A DNA stretch of 59,062 nt. Origin: Myxococcales bacterium (GTDB lineage Bacteria > Myxococcota_A > Polyangia > Polyangiales > Polyangiaceae). Under the pieces are notes generated by a model. The model saw only the letters and a list, made by a program, of their open reading frames with translations. It was not told the origin of the DNA and did not search any database. This document shows, one piece after another, positions 50,739-59,061 of the stretch. Within the stretch, counting starts at the first letter, position 1. The number at the start of each line of letters is the position of its first letter. The stretch lies in the NCBI GenBank assembly GCA_947473045.1, contig CANJCO010000029.1, positions 1 through 59,062 on the forward strand, written 5' to 3'. Position numbers and translations under genes: made by a program.

Positions 50739-52175
50739 TCACATCGGAATCGCGACGAACGGGCTGACTACCGGCGGTTTTTCGAAGTGGTCTTCGGGCG
50801 CCGTGTTGGCCGGTGGCACCTGCTGTCGCTCGGGCGGCGTCACCCCCGGTTGCAGCCCGCGCGACGAACGCCACTCGCCGTAGGCGCGCACGAGATCGTC
50901 GGCGAACAGCTGCCCCACGAACGCGTACCCATCGCGTGTAAGATGCACGCGATCTTTCTGCGCGCGGGGCACGGCCTCGCTCGCCCAGGCCGCGATGGTA
51001 CCCGGCCCCCCCATCGCCGCGAGCTGATCGTAATACCCGCACCCTGCTGCGTGAGCGACGGCGCGCTCCATTTCGACGACCTGCTGGAGCGAGGGTGCGG
51101 TCGACCAGTCGCCGCCTGCCAACGTCGCGCGATCGGGAGGGCCGAGCACGAGGCACGAGGCCGCAGGCAGGGCGCGCGCGATGCGGCCGAGGAGGTCGAC
51201 GAGATGACGCTCGTGCGAGGGAAGCGCCGCGTCATCGACCGACTCGTTGGTGCCGTAGGCCACCACCACGAGCCCCGGCGCGCGATGGCGCAGCTGCTCA
51301 GACATATGCGCCTCGCTCCATTGGAGAGCGGTCGAGGCCCGCGCTCCATTGATGCCGACGGCGTCCCAAACCACGCCAAGGCGGCTGCGATCGAGCGACG
51401 CTCCGAAGACGCGAACCTCCCCATCGCCCGCAGCCTGCACCTCGACGCGGTGGGGCCCCTCGGGCACGAGCACGGACTTGAACGCCGAAGCGACCGCCGC
51501 GCCTTTGGTGGACACGGTCGCAGTGACGGCGCCATCGACCAGCAGCTCGAACGTTCCGCCCCCGGGCTGTTCGAGGTAGGCGACCTCGACCCCTGACGAC
51601 GCGGCGGCGACCTCGGTCCACGCGCGCGCGCCCTTCTTGCTGGCCACGACGCACACGCCGCCGAGGCCGTAGCAACCGTCGCCGACGAACTTGCCGTGAT
51701 CGAGCTTGCCCCGCTCGGCGGAGAACTCGCGCGACATTCCCGGGGCTCGCAAGCCGTCCTGCAGGTAGCCCTTCCACGGCTTGCCAATCGCGACGAATCC
51801 GCGACCACCGTCTCCGAAGCGCGCCTGCAAGGCCTTGCGAACCACCGCCGACTCGAGGTCTGCGGCAGTATGCGAGTCGCCGAACTGCACGACGCGCACG
51901 TCGTCGAGCGCTCCGCCGTCATCGAGCGTCGACAGCGCGACGAACGCGTTGGAGAGGGCGCCGACGTTCTCGAGCGCGCCAATAACGCCGGCCGGCCGGC
52001 GGGGCGGGCTCGCGTCAACCGGGTCGCTGGGTCGTTGGAGCGTAGGAACGCTGACGGCCTCGACCTCACGCAGTGGCTTGGCGCCGAACGGCCCCGACTG
52101 GCCGCAGCCGGACAGCGCGACGACGCTGACTGCGAGGAGGCCTGGACGCTTCACAACCCTTGAATCGAAGCACAT
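50739..52175 (-). CDS. SGNH/GDSL-type hydrolase lipoprotein, paralogue 2
   Basis: The 478-aa protein has a lipobox (VALSGC) and SGNH blocks (VVQFGDSHTAADL, YGTNES and a C-terminal HLTRDG). It shares long matches with the 44371-45840 product. The signal starts at MCFDSRVVKRP (52175) or at a GTG seven codons later with AAGG just upstream. It probably acts on acetylated envelope polysaccharide. Its stop lies 9 bases from the convergent ABC ATPase stop. Confidence 0.85.
   Translation of the reverse strand: MCFDSRVVKRPGLLAVSVVALSGCGQSGPFGAKPLREVEAVSVPTLQRPSDPVDASPPRRPAGVIGALENVGALSNAFVALSTLDDGGALDDVRVVQFGDSHTAADLESAVVRKALQARFGDGGRGFVAIGKPWKGYLQDGLRAPGMSREFSAERGKLDHGKFVGDGCYGLGGVCVVASKKGARAWTEVAAASSGVEVAYLEQPGGGTFELLVDGAVTATVSTKGAAVASAFKSVLVPEGPHRVEVQAAGDGEVRVFGASLDRSRLGVVWDAVGINGARASTALQWSEAHMSEQLRHRAPGLVVVAYGTNESVDDAALPSHERHLVDLLGRIARALPAASCLVLGPPDRATLAGGDWSTAPSLQQVVEMERAVAHAAGCGYYDQLAAMGGPGTIAAWASEAVPRAQKDRVHLTRDGYAFVGQLFADDLVRAYGEWRSSRGLQPGVTPPERQQVPPANTAPEDHFEKPPVVSPFVAIPM
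50937..50947 (-). other. TGCA-N3-TACA motif, site 10 (centre TCT)
   Basis: Exact match in the second SGNH gene, sense orientation, read as GTG CAT CTT ACA. It is flanked by CGCG on both sides, which lengthens the dyad. Confidence 0.6.
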
Positions 52176-52232
52176 TTCAGCTGCCTTGGCGAGTTTGTCC
52201 GGAGCGCCCGAGCCGCGTAGTGTGGCGGCCCA

Positions 52233-52715
52233 ATGTTCGATCTCAGCCTGCGCTGCCGCCTGGCGCTCGCAGTCACCTGGGCCGGCGCACAGCTCGCGCT
52301 GATCGCCACCGGAGGCCTTCGCGACGATGGCGCGTTTGCGTTTCGAATGTTTCCGGAGTCGTCGACGATCGCCATCTCGCTGTCGCGCGAGATCGCCACC
52401 CGTGACGCCGCCGGCGCGCGCCTCGTCGTACCGATCGAAGACGGCCGGTGGGTCGCCCGGGATGCCGGCGGCGTGCCGCGGGAGCACGCGTGGACCGACC
52501 GCGTGCGCGACCCGATCCTCTCGCGGCTCGACGTCACGGTAAACGCTGCCTACGGCCATCGCGCTCAGCTCGCACGCCTCGCCGCGGCGCTCGACGACGT
52601 CGCCGCCCACGTCACATCCGATGCCGAGACCACGCGCCTGCTCGCGGACGTCGTCGTCACGCACAACGGCCGCGTCCCAGCTCGCGTACGCCTCGCGAGC
52701 CGCCCGCGATGGTGA
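52233..52715 (+). CDS. Hypothetical protein with one membrane helix
   Basis: The 160-aa protein has a single hydrophobic N-terminal segment (LALAVTWAGAQLALIATGG) and a soluble remainder rich in Asp/Arg/Ala, without a recognised fold. Its stop overlaps the start of the HTTM gene by 7 bases (52709-52715), so the two are translationally coupled. It may be a partner of the HTTM protein. No function is suggested by sequence. Confidence 0.7.
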   Translation: MFDLSLRCRLALAVTWAGAQLALIATGGLRDDGAFAFRMFPESSTIAISLSREIATRDAAGARLVVPIEDGRWVARDAGGVPREHAWTDRVRDPILSRLDVTVNAAYGHRAQLARLAAALDDVAAHVTSDAETTRLLADVVVTHNGRVPARVRLASRPRW

Positions 52716-53815
52716 GCGCGGCGCTCAGCCGCTGGCGCATCGAAGGCGGCGACAGTCGCGTGCTCGGCGTCGTACGCGCAGCCGTCGGCGTGCTGCTGCT
52801 CTTGCAGGCCTTCGGAGCCGCGCGATCGCTGCAGGCCGACGGCTACTTCGGCGACCACTTCCACCTGCCCCTCATTGCACCCTCCCTCGTTCCCCCGCGC
52901 AGCGTTTACGCGGCGATGCTCGCCCTGCAGCTGCTGCTTGCCGCCGCGGTCATCGTGGGGCGCGGCGCAAGGCCGGCGCTGCTGGTTTGCGCATCGATCG
53001 GCATCTACCTGCTGCTGTGCGATCGGCTGCAATTCCACCACAACCGCTACGCGCTGTTCTGTTACGCGTGGCTGCTGTCGTTTTCTCCGTGCGACCAAAA
53101 TCTGGTAGCTGGCCGCCCCTCCCGCGCTTCGCCCGCGCACGGGCCGCTCTGGGCCGCGCGACTGATGCAGCTGCAGTGCATCTTGATCTACCTCGGCTCA
53201 GGCGGTTCGAAGCTGCTCGACCCGGACTGGCGCGGCGGCCTGGTGCTGTTCGACCGGTTCGCACGCTACGGAGAGCAGGCGCTGAGTCGCGGCGTGCCGC
53301 CGAGCCTCGTCGAGGCCCTCAGCCGCGCCGAGACCACGTCTCTGCTGGCAAAAATTGCCATCGCGACCGAGCTCGGGCTGGCGGTCGGGCTGATGTTTCG
53401 CCGCACGCGCGTGGTCGCGCTCTGGTGGGGGGTGTGGTTTCATCTGACGATCGAAGTGACAAGCAAAGTCGAAGGCTTCACCTGGCTCACGCTCGCGGCG
53501 TACGCACTGTTCGCTACGCACGACGGGCGCGCGCGCAAGCTGCGATGGAACCCCGCCTCGCTGCGGGGGCGCGCCTGCGGAAGGCTGATCATGGCGATCG
53601 ACTGGCTGTCGCGCTTCGACGCCAGGGCCTGGACGCCCGACAGCGTGGCGAGCCATCACGCTGTGGTCATCGTCGATCGGGACGGCGCACGCCACACCGG
53701 CTTGCATGCCCTGACAGCGGTGGCCCGCACGTGCCCGCTGCTCTTTCCCATGTGGGGTCCCCTCGCCCTTGTCTCCGTCCTAACGCGGCGCGCGGCCACG
53801 CGGTCCTGGTCGTGA
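52709..53815 (+). CDS. HTTM / vitamin K-dependent gamma-carboxylase-like membrane protein
   Basis: The 368-aa protein has a horizontally transferred transmembrane (HTTM) domain, distantly related to gamma-glutamyl carboxylase. RVLGVVRAAVGVLLLLQAF leads the first helix; CDRLQFHHNRYALFCYAWLL and LQCILIYLGSGGSKLLDPDW follow, then several helices including VVALWWGVWFHLTIEV. The start at 52709 gives MVSAALSRWRIEGGD. Carboxylase relatives modify glutamate, but HTTM proteins in bacteria have unknown chemistry. The stop overlaps the start of the Omp85-like gene (GTGA), making a three-gene unit. Confidence 0.85.
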   Translation: MVSAALSRWRIEGGDSRVLGVVRAAVGVLLLLQAFGAARSLQADGYFGDHFHLPLIAPSLVPPRSVYAAMLALQLLLAAAVIVGRGARPALLVCASIGIYLLLCDRLQFHHNRYALFCYAWLLSFSPCDQNLVAGRPSRASPAHGPLWAARLMQLQCILIYLGSGGSKLLDPDWRGGLVLFDRFARYGEQALSRGVPPSLVEALSRAETTSLLAKIAIATELGLAVGLMFRRTRVVALWWGVWFHLTIEVTSKVEGFTWLTLAAYALFATHDGRARKLRWNPASLRGRACGRLIMAIDWLSRFDARAWTPDSVASHHAVVIVDRDGARHTGLHALTAVARTCPLLFPMWGPLALVSVLTRRAATRSWS

Positions 53816-55635
53816 GGCTCGCCGCCGCGATCCTGCTGCTGCCGTTGCTCACTGCGACGGCCGACGCGCGCGCTCAGGGCGCCCCGAGGGCGCAACCGGC
53901 AAGCCGCTCCTTCGGATACTCCGCCTACGAAGCCGAGACGATCGCCCTCGTGACCGCCAAGCTGGGAGGCGCGGTCGACACCGCGCCCGAAGGCAAGACG
54001 ATCGAGGCCATTGGGACCGAGCGCATCGAAGTGTTCGAGTCCCGCGATTTTCTGCCAGATTTTGCCCTGTTTGTGAACGCGCTGCATGCCACGACGCGCG
54101 GATACGTCATCGAGCGCGAGCTGCTGTTCAAGCAGGGAGACGCGTATCAAAAGCGCGTGATCGACGAGAGCGCGAGGAATCTCCGCGGGCTGACGCAGCT
54201 GTCGCTCGTGCTCGCGGTGCCGCTCGTCGGAAGCGCGCCCGACAGGGTTCGCGTTCTCATCATCACCAAAGACGTCTGGAGCCTCAGGCTTCAGTGGGAC
54301 CTGGCGCTCGCGAACGCGGGAGTCGAGCGCTTCGTCATGCAGCCCGCAGAAATCAACATTGGCGGGGCACACCAAACCGCGGGGGCGACGCTCTTCTACC
54401 AACCGCTTTCTACGGCGCTCGGCGCTAAATACGGGTGGCCACGCGTGGCGGGATCGCGCGTGGCGCTCAGCGCCTCCGCGAACATCATCGTGAGCAACCG
54501 AACGGGCAGCCCCGAAGGATCGTTCGGTGCCTTCGGCGCGAGCAAGCCGCTGTATTCGATCGACTCCGAGTGGGCAGCCTCGGCGGGCGCGCAGTGGCGC
54601 GACGAGATATCCCGACGCTATTCGCAGGCGCTACTCGCCGGCTTCGGCCGACGTGACACGGCGCCGGGGGATCGCATTCCGGAAGCCTACCGAAGCGACC
54701 AAAAGCAGGCGCAGATCAGCGTTGTTCGGTCGTTCGGGCGCACCTACAAAGCCGACGTCGCCCTGTCGATGGAGGCGACGCACGCCAGGTTCGATCCGGG
54801 CGATCTGTCGGCTTACGATCCCGCGCTCGTGGCGAAATACATCGCCGCGCGACTGCCGGTCAGCGACGACCGCTTCTACCCGGCCCTGGAGCTGCGTAGT
54901 TACACCTCGAACTTCACCAGCGTCATCAACATGGAGTCGCTGTCGCTGCAGGAAGACTACCGCGTCGGTCACTTTGCCGACGTGAAAGTCTACCCCGTTT
55001 CGCAGAACCTCGGCTCGACGCGCACCTTCCTCGGCGTCTTCGCCGAGCTTGGCTACACCTTGCCGCTGCGCGACGGGCTCCTCCGCGTCGACGTGCAAAA
55101 TACAGCCGAAGCCAGCGCGAGCGAGCTGCTCCAAGGGGTCGTCGCGTTCAACGCCTACCTCGCGACTCCGCGCACGCCGTTCGGCCGCCTCGTCTACAGC
55201 GCCCAGATCGTAGGCCGCTACGCCAACTATCTCAACGCGCGGAGCGTCATCGGCGGCAACAACCGGCTGCGCGGCTATCCGACGAGCGAGTTCGTGGGCC
55301 AAAACGTCGTCGCGTCGAATCTCGAGTTGCGGTCACGTCCGGTCGACGTATTCAAAGTGCAGCTCGGGGCGGTGGCTTTCTACGACGTGGCCGACGCGTT
55401 CGACGGATGGAGCGATCTCCACCCTCAGCACGCAGTCGGCGTTGGCCTGCGCGCGCTCTTTCCGCAGTTCGATCGCATCGTATTTCGCGCCGACGTGGGC
55501 GTGCCGATCTCCCGCTCGAGCCTGCCCGAAGGCGCCGGCCCAGTGGCTGTGTACGTGTCGTTTGCGCAGGCGCTTTCGCCCGTCGGTTTCGGCCCGCCGG
55601 CGCAAAGCGTCGGCGCAGTGCCCAGCGCGCGCTAA
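53812..55635 (+). CDS. Outer-membrane beta-barrel protein, Omp85/BamA-like
   Basis: The 607-aa protein has a signal peptide (LAAAILLLPLLTATADARAQ) and a POTRA-like segment (TRGYVIERELLFKQGDAYQ, DRVRVLIITKDVW). A barrel of alternating strands ends in GNNRLRGYPTSEFVGQNV and FRADVGVPISRSS. The RLRGY motif is typical of Omp85/surface-antigen barrels. It is smaller than BamA and probably has a single POTRA module. It is coupled to the HTTM gene by a GTGA overlap. A role in moving a modified protein or lipid outward is conceivable. Confidence 0.85.
   Translation: MRLAAAILLLPLLTATADARAQGAPRAQPASRSFGYSAYEAETIALVTAKLGGAVDTAPEGKTIEAIGTERIEVFESRDFLPDFALFVNALHATTRGYVIERELLFKQGDAYQKRVIDESARNLRGLTQLSLVLAVPLVGSAPDRVRVLIITKDVWSLRLQWDLALANAGVERFVMQPAEINIGGAHQTAGATLFYQPLSTALGAKYGWPRVAGSRVALSASANIIVSNRTGSPEGSFGAFGASKPLYSIDSEWAASAGAQWRDEISRRYSQALLAGFGRRDTAPGDRIPEAYRSDQKQAQISVVRSFGRTYKADVALSMEATHARFDPGDLSAYDPALVAKYIAARLPVSDDRFYPALELRSYTSNFTSVINMESLSLQEDYRVGHFADVKVYPVSQNLGSTRTFLGVFAELGYTLPLRDGLLRVDVQNTAEASASELLQGVVAFNAYLATPRTPFGRLVYSAQIVGRYANYLNARSVIGGNNRLRGYPTSEFVGQNVVASNLELRSRPVDVFKVQLGAVAFYDVADAFDGWSDLHPQHAVGVGLRALFPQFDRIVFRADVGVPISRSSLPEGAGPVAVYVSFAQALSPVGFGPPAQSVGAVPSAR
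55094..55104 (+). other. TGCA-N3-TACA motif, site 8 (centre AAA)
   Basis: Exact match in the Omp85-like gene, sense orientation, read as GTG CAA AAT ACA, a run of rare codons. Confidence 0.6.
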
Positions 55636-55639
55636 CGAC

Positions 55640-57541
55640 TCACCACTCGCTGCGCTGCACAACGGGCAATTGCAACGCCCGCTCCCGATCAAGATCGAGA
55701 TTACCGACGTGAAGGGTAATGGGAGTCTGCACCCATTTGTAAATCGAGGAGGTAAACAGCCTGCCGAATTTCGAGGCCCACGCGTCGGTGTTGTCAGGTC
55801 CGTACTCCGCGAACATGGCCCGGAGCACCAACTTCACCTCCGGGAGGCTCATCTTCTCGCCGGCGTAGAGCGCGAAGCAGGCGTCGAGCACGGGAAATGG
55901 CATCAGATCTTTTTCGTCTTCCATGCCCTCGGCGAGCTCGGCCGAAGCCGGCATCTCGAGCGTCATCGCGATCGCGGCAGACCGGGTAGTCTCAAGCAGG
56001 TAGTCGAGCAGGTAGTTCACGACCGTCTTGGGGAGGTTTGCGATGACGCTGAGAGCTCCCTCCATGTCTCCGCCGATGGTCGTATATCCCACCGACTTTT
56101 CGCTCATGTTGCTCGTCTGCAAAAACAGTCCGCGCGCGCTGTTGGCCCACGTCCACATGCGGGCTGCCCGCAGCCGCGCCTGGATGTTCTGCCTAGCGAG
56201 CGCGGTCAGCGCCTCGCCGGGTTGCAGCATCTTGGAAGACTCCGCCACCTCGCGGTCGAACGCGTCGTCGATGGGCACAATTTCGAGCGGCGCGCCCAGC
56301 TCGGCCGCCGCCGCGATCGCAGCCGCGCGGGTTTTTGCAGACGAAAAGCGCGAAGGCATGAAGAAGGCGCGCAGCGTCTTGCGGGCCTGCGCGTCCCTCT
56401 CCTCGGGCGTGCGCTCGGCCAGCCGCTGGTCGAGATAGCGGCGCGCGATCCACAGGCACAGCAAGCTGTCGCGGCCGCCCGAGAGCGCGACGCCAATCGT
56501 CTCGAACGCGCCCGTCTTTTCGTAATAGTCGCCGATGCCGAGCGCGAGCGCGCTCAGAATATCTTCGCAGAATCGCGCGCGCGGCGACGGCGTCGCAACT
56601 TCGCGCGGAAGAAAGAAGCTCTTGTTGGGCGGAACCGGATAGGTGAGCGCGGCCGAACCGGGGGATGGCGAAGTCAGCTTCACGACCTCGGCGCAGGGCG
56701 ACGTGGCGACGAACGTGTCGCGATCGGTCCGCCAAGTGGTGTTTTCGGTGCGAAGCCGGCGCGTGCGGTCGAGATCGATCGTCGCGGCCCACACGCCCTC
56801 GCGAAAGCGCGGGGCGTCGAGCATGACTCTGCCATTTTGCGCGACGAGCCCGCCCCCGTCAAAGATGAGACCGTCGTTGGCTCCGACGAGGTTCGCGTAG
56901 ACGACGGTGCACTGATTGTCGGACGCGCGCGTCGCGAGCATCTCGCGGCGGGTGTCGGTGATGCCAACGCGAAACGGAGATGCCGAGAGGTTGATGACCA
57001 GCTCCGCGCCCGCGTAGCAGCGGCGGCGCATCGGTCCGTCCGGCGACCAGACGTCTTCGCAAACCTCGAGCGCCAAAATCCCGAAATCGGTCTCGAACAC
57101 GAGGTCGCCCATCGGCACGCCGCGCACCGTCTCGCGCATTTTCGGCGTTCCGCAAGCGAACGTGCGCGCCTCGTAAAACACACTGTAGGTCGGCAGCTTC
57201 TCCTTCGGCACGAGGCCGACGATCTGCCCGCGGTGGAGCAGCGCAGCGCAGTTGTAGAGCCGCGCGTCGATCGCCACGGTCACGCCCACCGCCACGAGCA
57301 CGCCGCACGCCTCGGTCGCCGCAGCCAGTCGGAGCAACCCTCCCCACTGCGCCTCCACGAAGGCCCGCCACTGCACGAGATCTTCCGGCGCGTATCCGCC
57401 GATGGCCTGCTCGGGCAGCGCGACGAGGGTCGCCCCGTCGCGAGCTGCGGCTTCGCATGCGGCGATCGCGCGATCGACATTGGAGCGAACGGCGCCGACG
57501 GTGGCGTTGATGCTGGCGGTTGCGATCCGAATAAGTCTCAT
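55640..57541 (-). CDS. nadE: Glutamine-dependent NAD+ synthetase
   Basis: This enzyme makes NAD+ from nicotinic acid adenine dinucleotide, ATP and glutamine-derived ammonia. The 633-aa protein has an N-terminal nitrilase-type glutaminase (Glu44 in LPEQAIGGY, nucleophile Cys in LEVCEDVWSP). The C-terminal ATP-pyrophosphatase domain has VALSGGRDS as P-loop, plus SVGYTTIGGDMEG. The length fits the two-domain form. It stops 5 bases from the convergent Omp85-like gene. A TGCA-N3-TACA site lies 15 bases upstream of its start. Confidence 0.96.
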   Translation of the reverse strand: MRLIRIATASINATVGAVRSNVDRAIAACEAAARDGATLVALPEQAIGGYAPEDLVQWRAFVEAQWGGLLRLAAATEACGVLVAVGVTVAIDARLYNCAALLHRGQIVGLVPKEKLPTYSVFYEARTFACGTPKMRETVRGVPMGDLVFETDFGILALEVCEDVWSPDGPMRRRCYAGAELVINLSASPFRVGITDTRREMLATRASDNQCTVVYANLVGANDGLIFDGGGLVAQNGRVMLDAPRFREGVWAATIDLDRTRRLRTENTTWRTDRDTFVATSPCAEVVKLTSPSPGSAALTYPVPPNKSFFLPREVATPSPRARFCEDILSALALGIGDYYEKTGAFETIGVALSGGRDSLLCLWIARRYLDQRLAERTPEERDAQARKTLRAFFMPSRFSSAKTRAAAIAAAAELGAPLEIVPIDDAFDREVAESSKMLQPGEALTALARQNIQARLRAARMWTWANSARGLFLQTSNMSEKSVGYTTIGGDMEGALSVIANLPKTVVNYLLDYLLETTRSAAIAMTLEMPASAELAEGMEDEKDLMPFPVLDACFALYAGEKMSLPEVKLVLRAMFAEYGPDNTDAWASKFGRLFTSSIYKWVQTPITLHVGNLDLDRERALQLPVVQRSEW

Positions 57542-57555
57542 TGACCTTTTCTACA

Positions 57556-57566
57556 TGCAATATACA
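57556..57566 (+). other. TGCA-N3-TACA motif, site 9 (centre ATA)
   Basis: Exact match just upstream of nadE; the only one of the ten sites in intergenic DNA, and antisense with respect to nadE. Confidence 0.6.
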
Positions 57567-57677
57567 TCGAACACTCGCACAAGAGCCGCGAACCCTCGCT
57601 CGCGGGTGAGGTCGATCGCGGCGGGTTGCAGGTCGTAGCCCCGGCTGCGCGCGGCGACGAGGCCGCCCGCCGCGCCC

Positions 57678-58322
57678 TCACGGCAGGGCGAGGCTGGCGG
57701 CTGCCACATCCGGAATCGAGCGGTAGCGGCGGTAGTAGCCCGTTACCTTCACCACATAATCGCGCGTTTGCTGGTACGGCGGGATGCCCCCGTGGCGCAT
57801 CACCGCATCCGGCCCCGCGTTGTAGGCGGCGACGGTGAGCTCGAGGTCCCCGTTAAACGTATTGGCAAGGATGCGCAGCAGCTTGACGCCGCCGAAGATA
57901 TTTTCACGTGGATCGTCGATGTCGCGCACCTGCAGGCTCGACGCTGTGTCGGGCATCAGCTGCATCAGACCTCGCGCCCCCGAGACGCTGACCGACCGCG
58001 GATCGTAGTCGCTCTCGACCTTCATCACGGCGCGCACGAGCGCCTCGGGAATTTGGTAGAGCGTGGCAGACTGGCGGATCCAGTCGTCGTAGCGGTTGAA
58101 GCGAGCGACGTCGCGGTCCTGCGGCATGAAGGGGATGACTCCCGGGCGCACCGCCCCCGCGTTGCCGCTGCCCTTGAAGAGCAGCTTCGCGCCCGCCACC
58201 GCCGGAGGCGCGCTGGTGAAGTGCAAAACGCCCTCTTTGTCGGTGTATTGATAGATGTCCGCAAGGGCCGCCGCTGGCGCGAGCACGGCCAGGAGGCCAA
58301 TCATGAGCGCGCGGCTTCGCAT
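57678..58322 (-). CDS. Lytic transglycosylase (SLT domain) with DUF4124
   Basis: The 214-aa protein has a signal peptide and a DUF4124-type N-terminal segment (ADIYQYTDKEGVLHFTSAP). An SLT domain follows with catalytic Glu103 in VMKVESDYDP, then GARGLMQLMPDTA and AYNAGPDAV. It cleaves peptidoglycan strands to 1,6-anhydro ends in the periplasm. The start at 58322 is chosen for the signal peptide; the frame is open to 58379. It is divergent from the small membrane-protein gene at 58424. Confidence 0.94.
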   Translation of the reverse strand: MRSRALMIGLLAVLAPAAALADIYQYTDKEGVLHFTSAPPAVAGAKLLFKGSGNAGAVRPGVIPFMPQDRDVARFNRYDDWIRQSATLYQIPEALVRAVMKVESDYDPRSVSVSGARGLMQLMPDTASSLQVRDIDDPRENIFGGVKLLRILANTFNGDLELTVAAYNAGPDAVMRHGGIPPYQQTRDYVVKVTGYYRRYRSIPDVAAASLALP

Positions 58323-58423
58323 CAGAGGTTGATCGTGCCGGAACCGCGACGCGGGAGCAAGTCTTCGGCGCGTGCGCAAGGAAGGGGCGGCGCGCAGCGT
58401 TTTCCTGATACAGGTCTGCCGCC

Positions 58424-58918
58424 ATGGATCTCAGCTGGCAGAACGTCAGCCTCGTAGGCGCAGCGCTCGCCTTCGGCGCCTTCATGCTCTACCGCGTCCG
58501 CCCGGTCATCGACGGCAAGCGGCAGTCGCTTCGCGTCGTGCTCAAGGGCACCCGCGAGCGCATCGAAGCGGCTCCCGACGACGCCTCCCGCGCAATGGCG
58601 CTGTGCGATGCAGGCGACGCGTGCGCAGCCGCGGTCGGCCGAGCGGGGGCCTCGATGCAGTTCTACTCGCGCGCGATTCGCCTCGTGCCCGCGTCGGTCG
58701 CGATCACGCAGCGAGCGATCGCAGGCCTGTCGACGCGGCCTCGAACGCTCGAAAAGGTGCTTTGGCGCAGGCTCGCGCGCACTCCGTGGACCGGGGACGC
58801 GACCGAGGCGAGCCGCCTCGCGCTCGAGACGCTCGCGCGCCTCTACCATGGCCCGCTGCGCGATAAGGTCCGCGCAAAGGCCCTCGAACACGCCGCAAAA
58901 TCGCTGTTCGCGAATTAG
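58424..58918 (+). CDS. Membrane-anchored helical protein of unknown function
   Basis: The 164-aa protein has one N-terminal membrane helix (VSLVGAALAFGAFMLYRV) and a helical soluble part with TPR-like spacing (ASMQFYSRAIRLVPASVAITQRAI). No motif names a function. Its stop codon TAG is the first part of hairpin array C, so the repeat lies directly at its 3' end. Confidence 0.7.
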   Translation: MDLSWQNVSLVGAALAFGAFMLYRVRPVIDGKRQSLRVVLKGTRERIEAAPDDASRAMALCDAGDACAAAVGRAGASMQFYSRAIRLVPASVAITQRAIAGLSTRPRTLEKVLWRRLARTPWTGDATEASRLALETLARLYHGPLRDKVRAKALEHAAKSLFAN

Positions 58919-59061
58919 CAGGGTGTTGAAAAACACCCTGATAGTAATTGGCGAAGCCAATTGCGTGGGGTGGGGACCCCGAAAAACCGCGTTTTTCGGG
59001 GCGGGGAGGTGCATACCTCCCCGAGATGAAAGGCTAGCAGGCCGTTCTTCAACGGCCTGTT
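58916..59061 (+). repeat. Five-hairpin repeat element, copy C
   Basis: Same element as at 1-146, in opposite orientation, with five perfect hairpins in the order CAGGGTGTT, GCGTT-free AATTGGC, CCCCGAAAAA, CGGGGAGGT and AGGCCGTT stems. It is identical to the reverse complement of copy A over about 142 bases; only the outermost two or three bases differ (CTGTTA here, CTGCT there). It overlaps the stop codon of the preceding gene and runs to the window end. It may serve as that gene's terminator. Confidence 0.93.
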
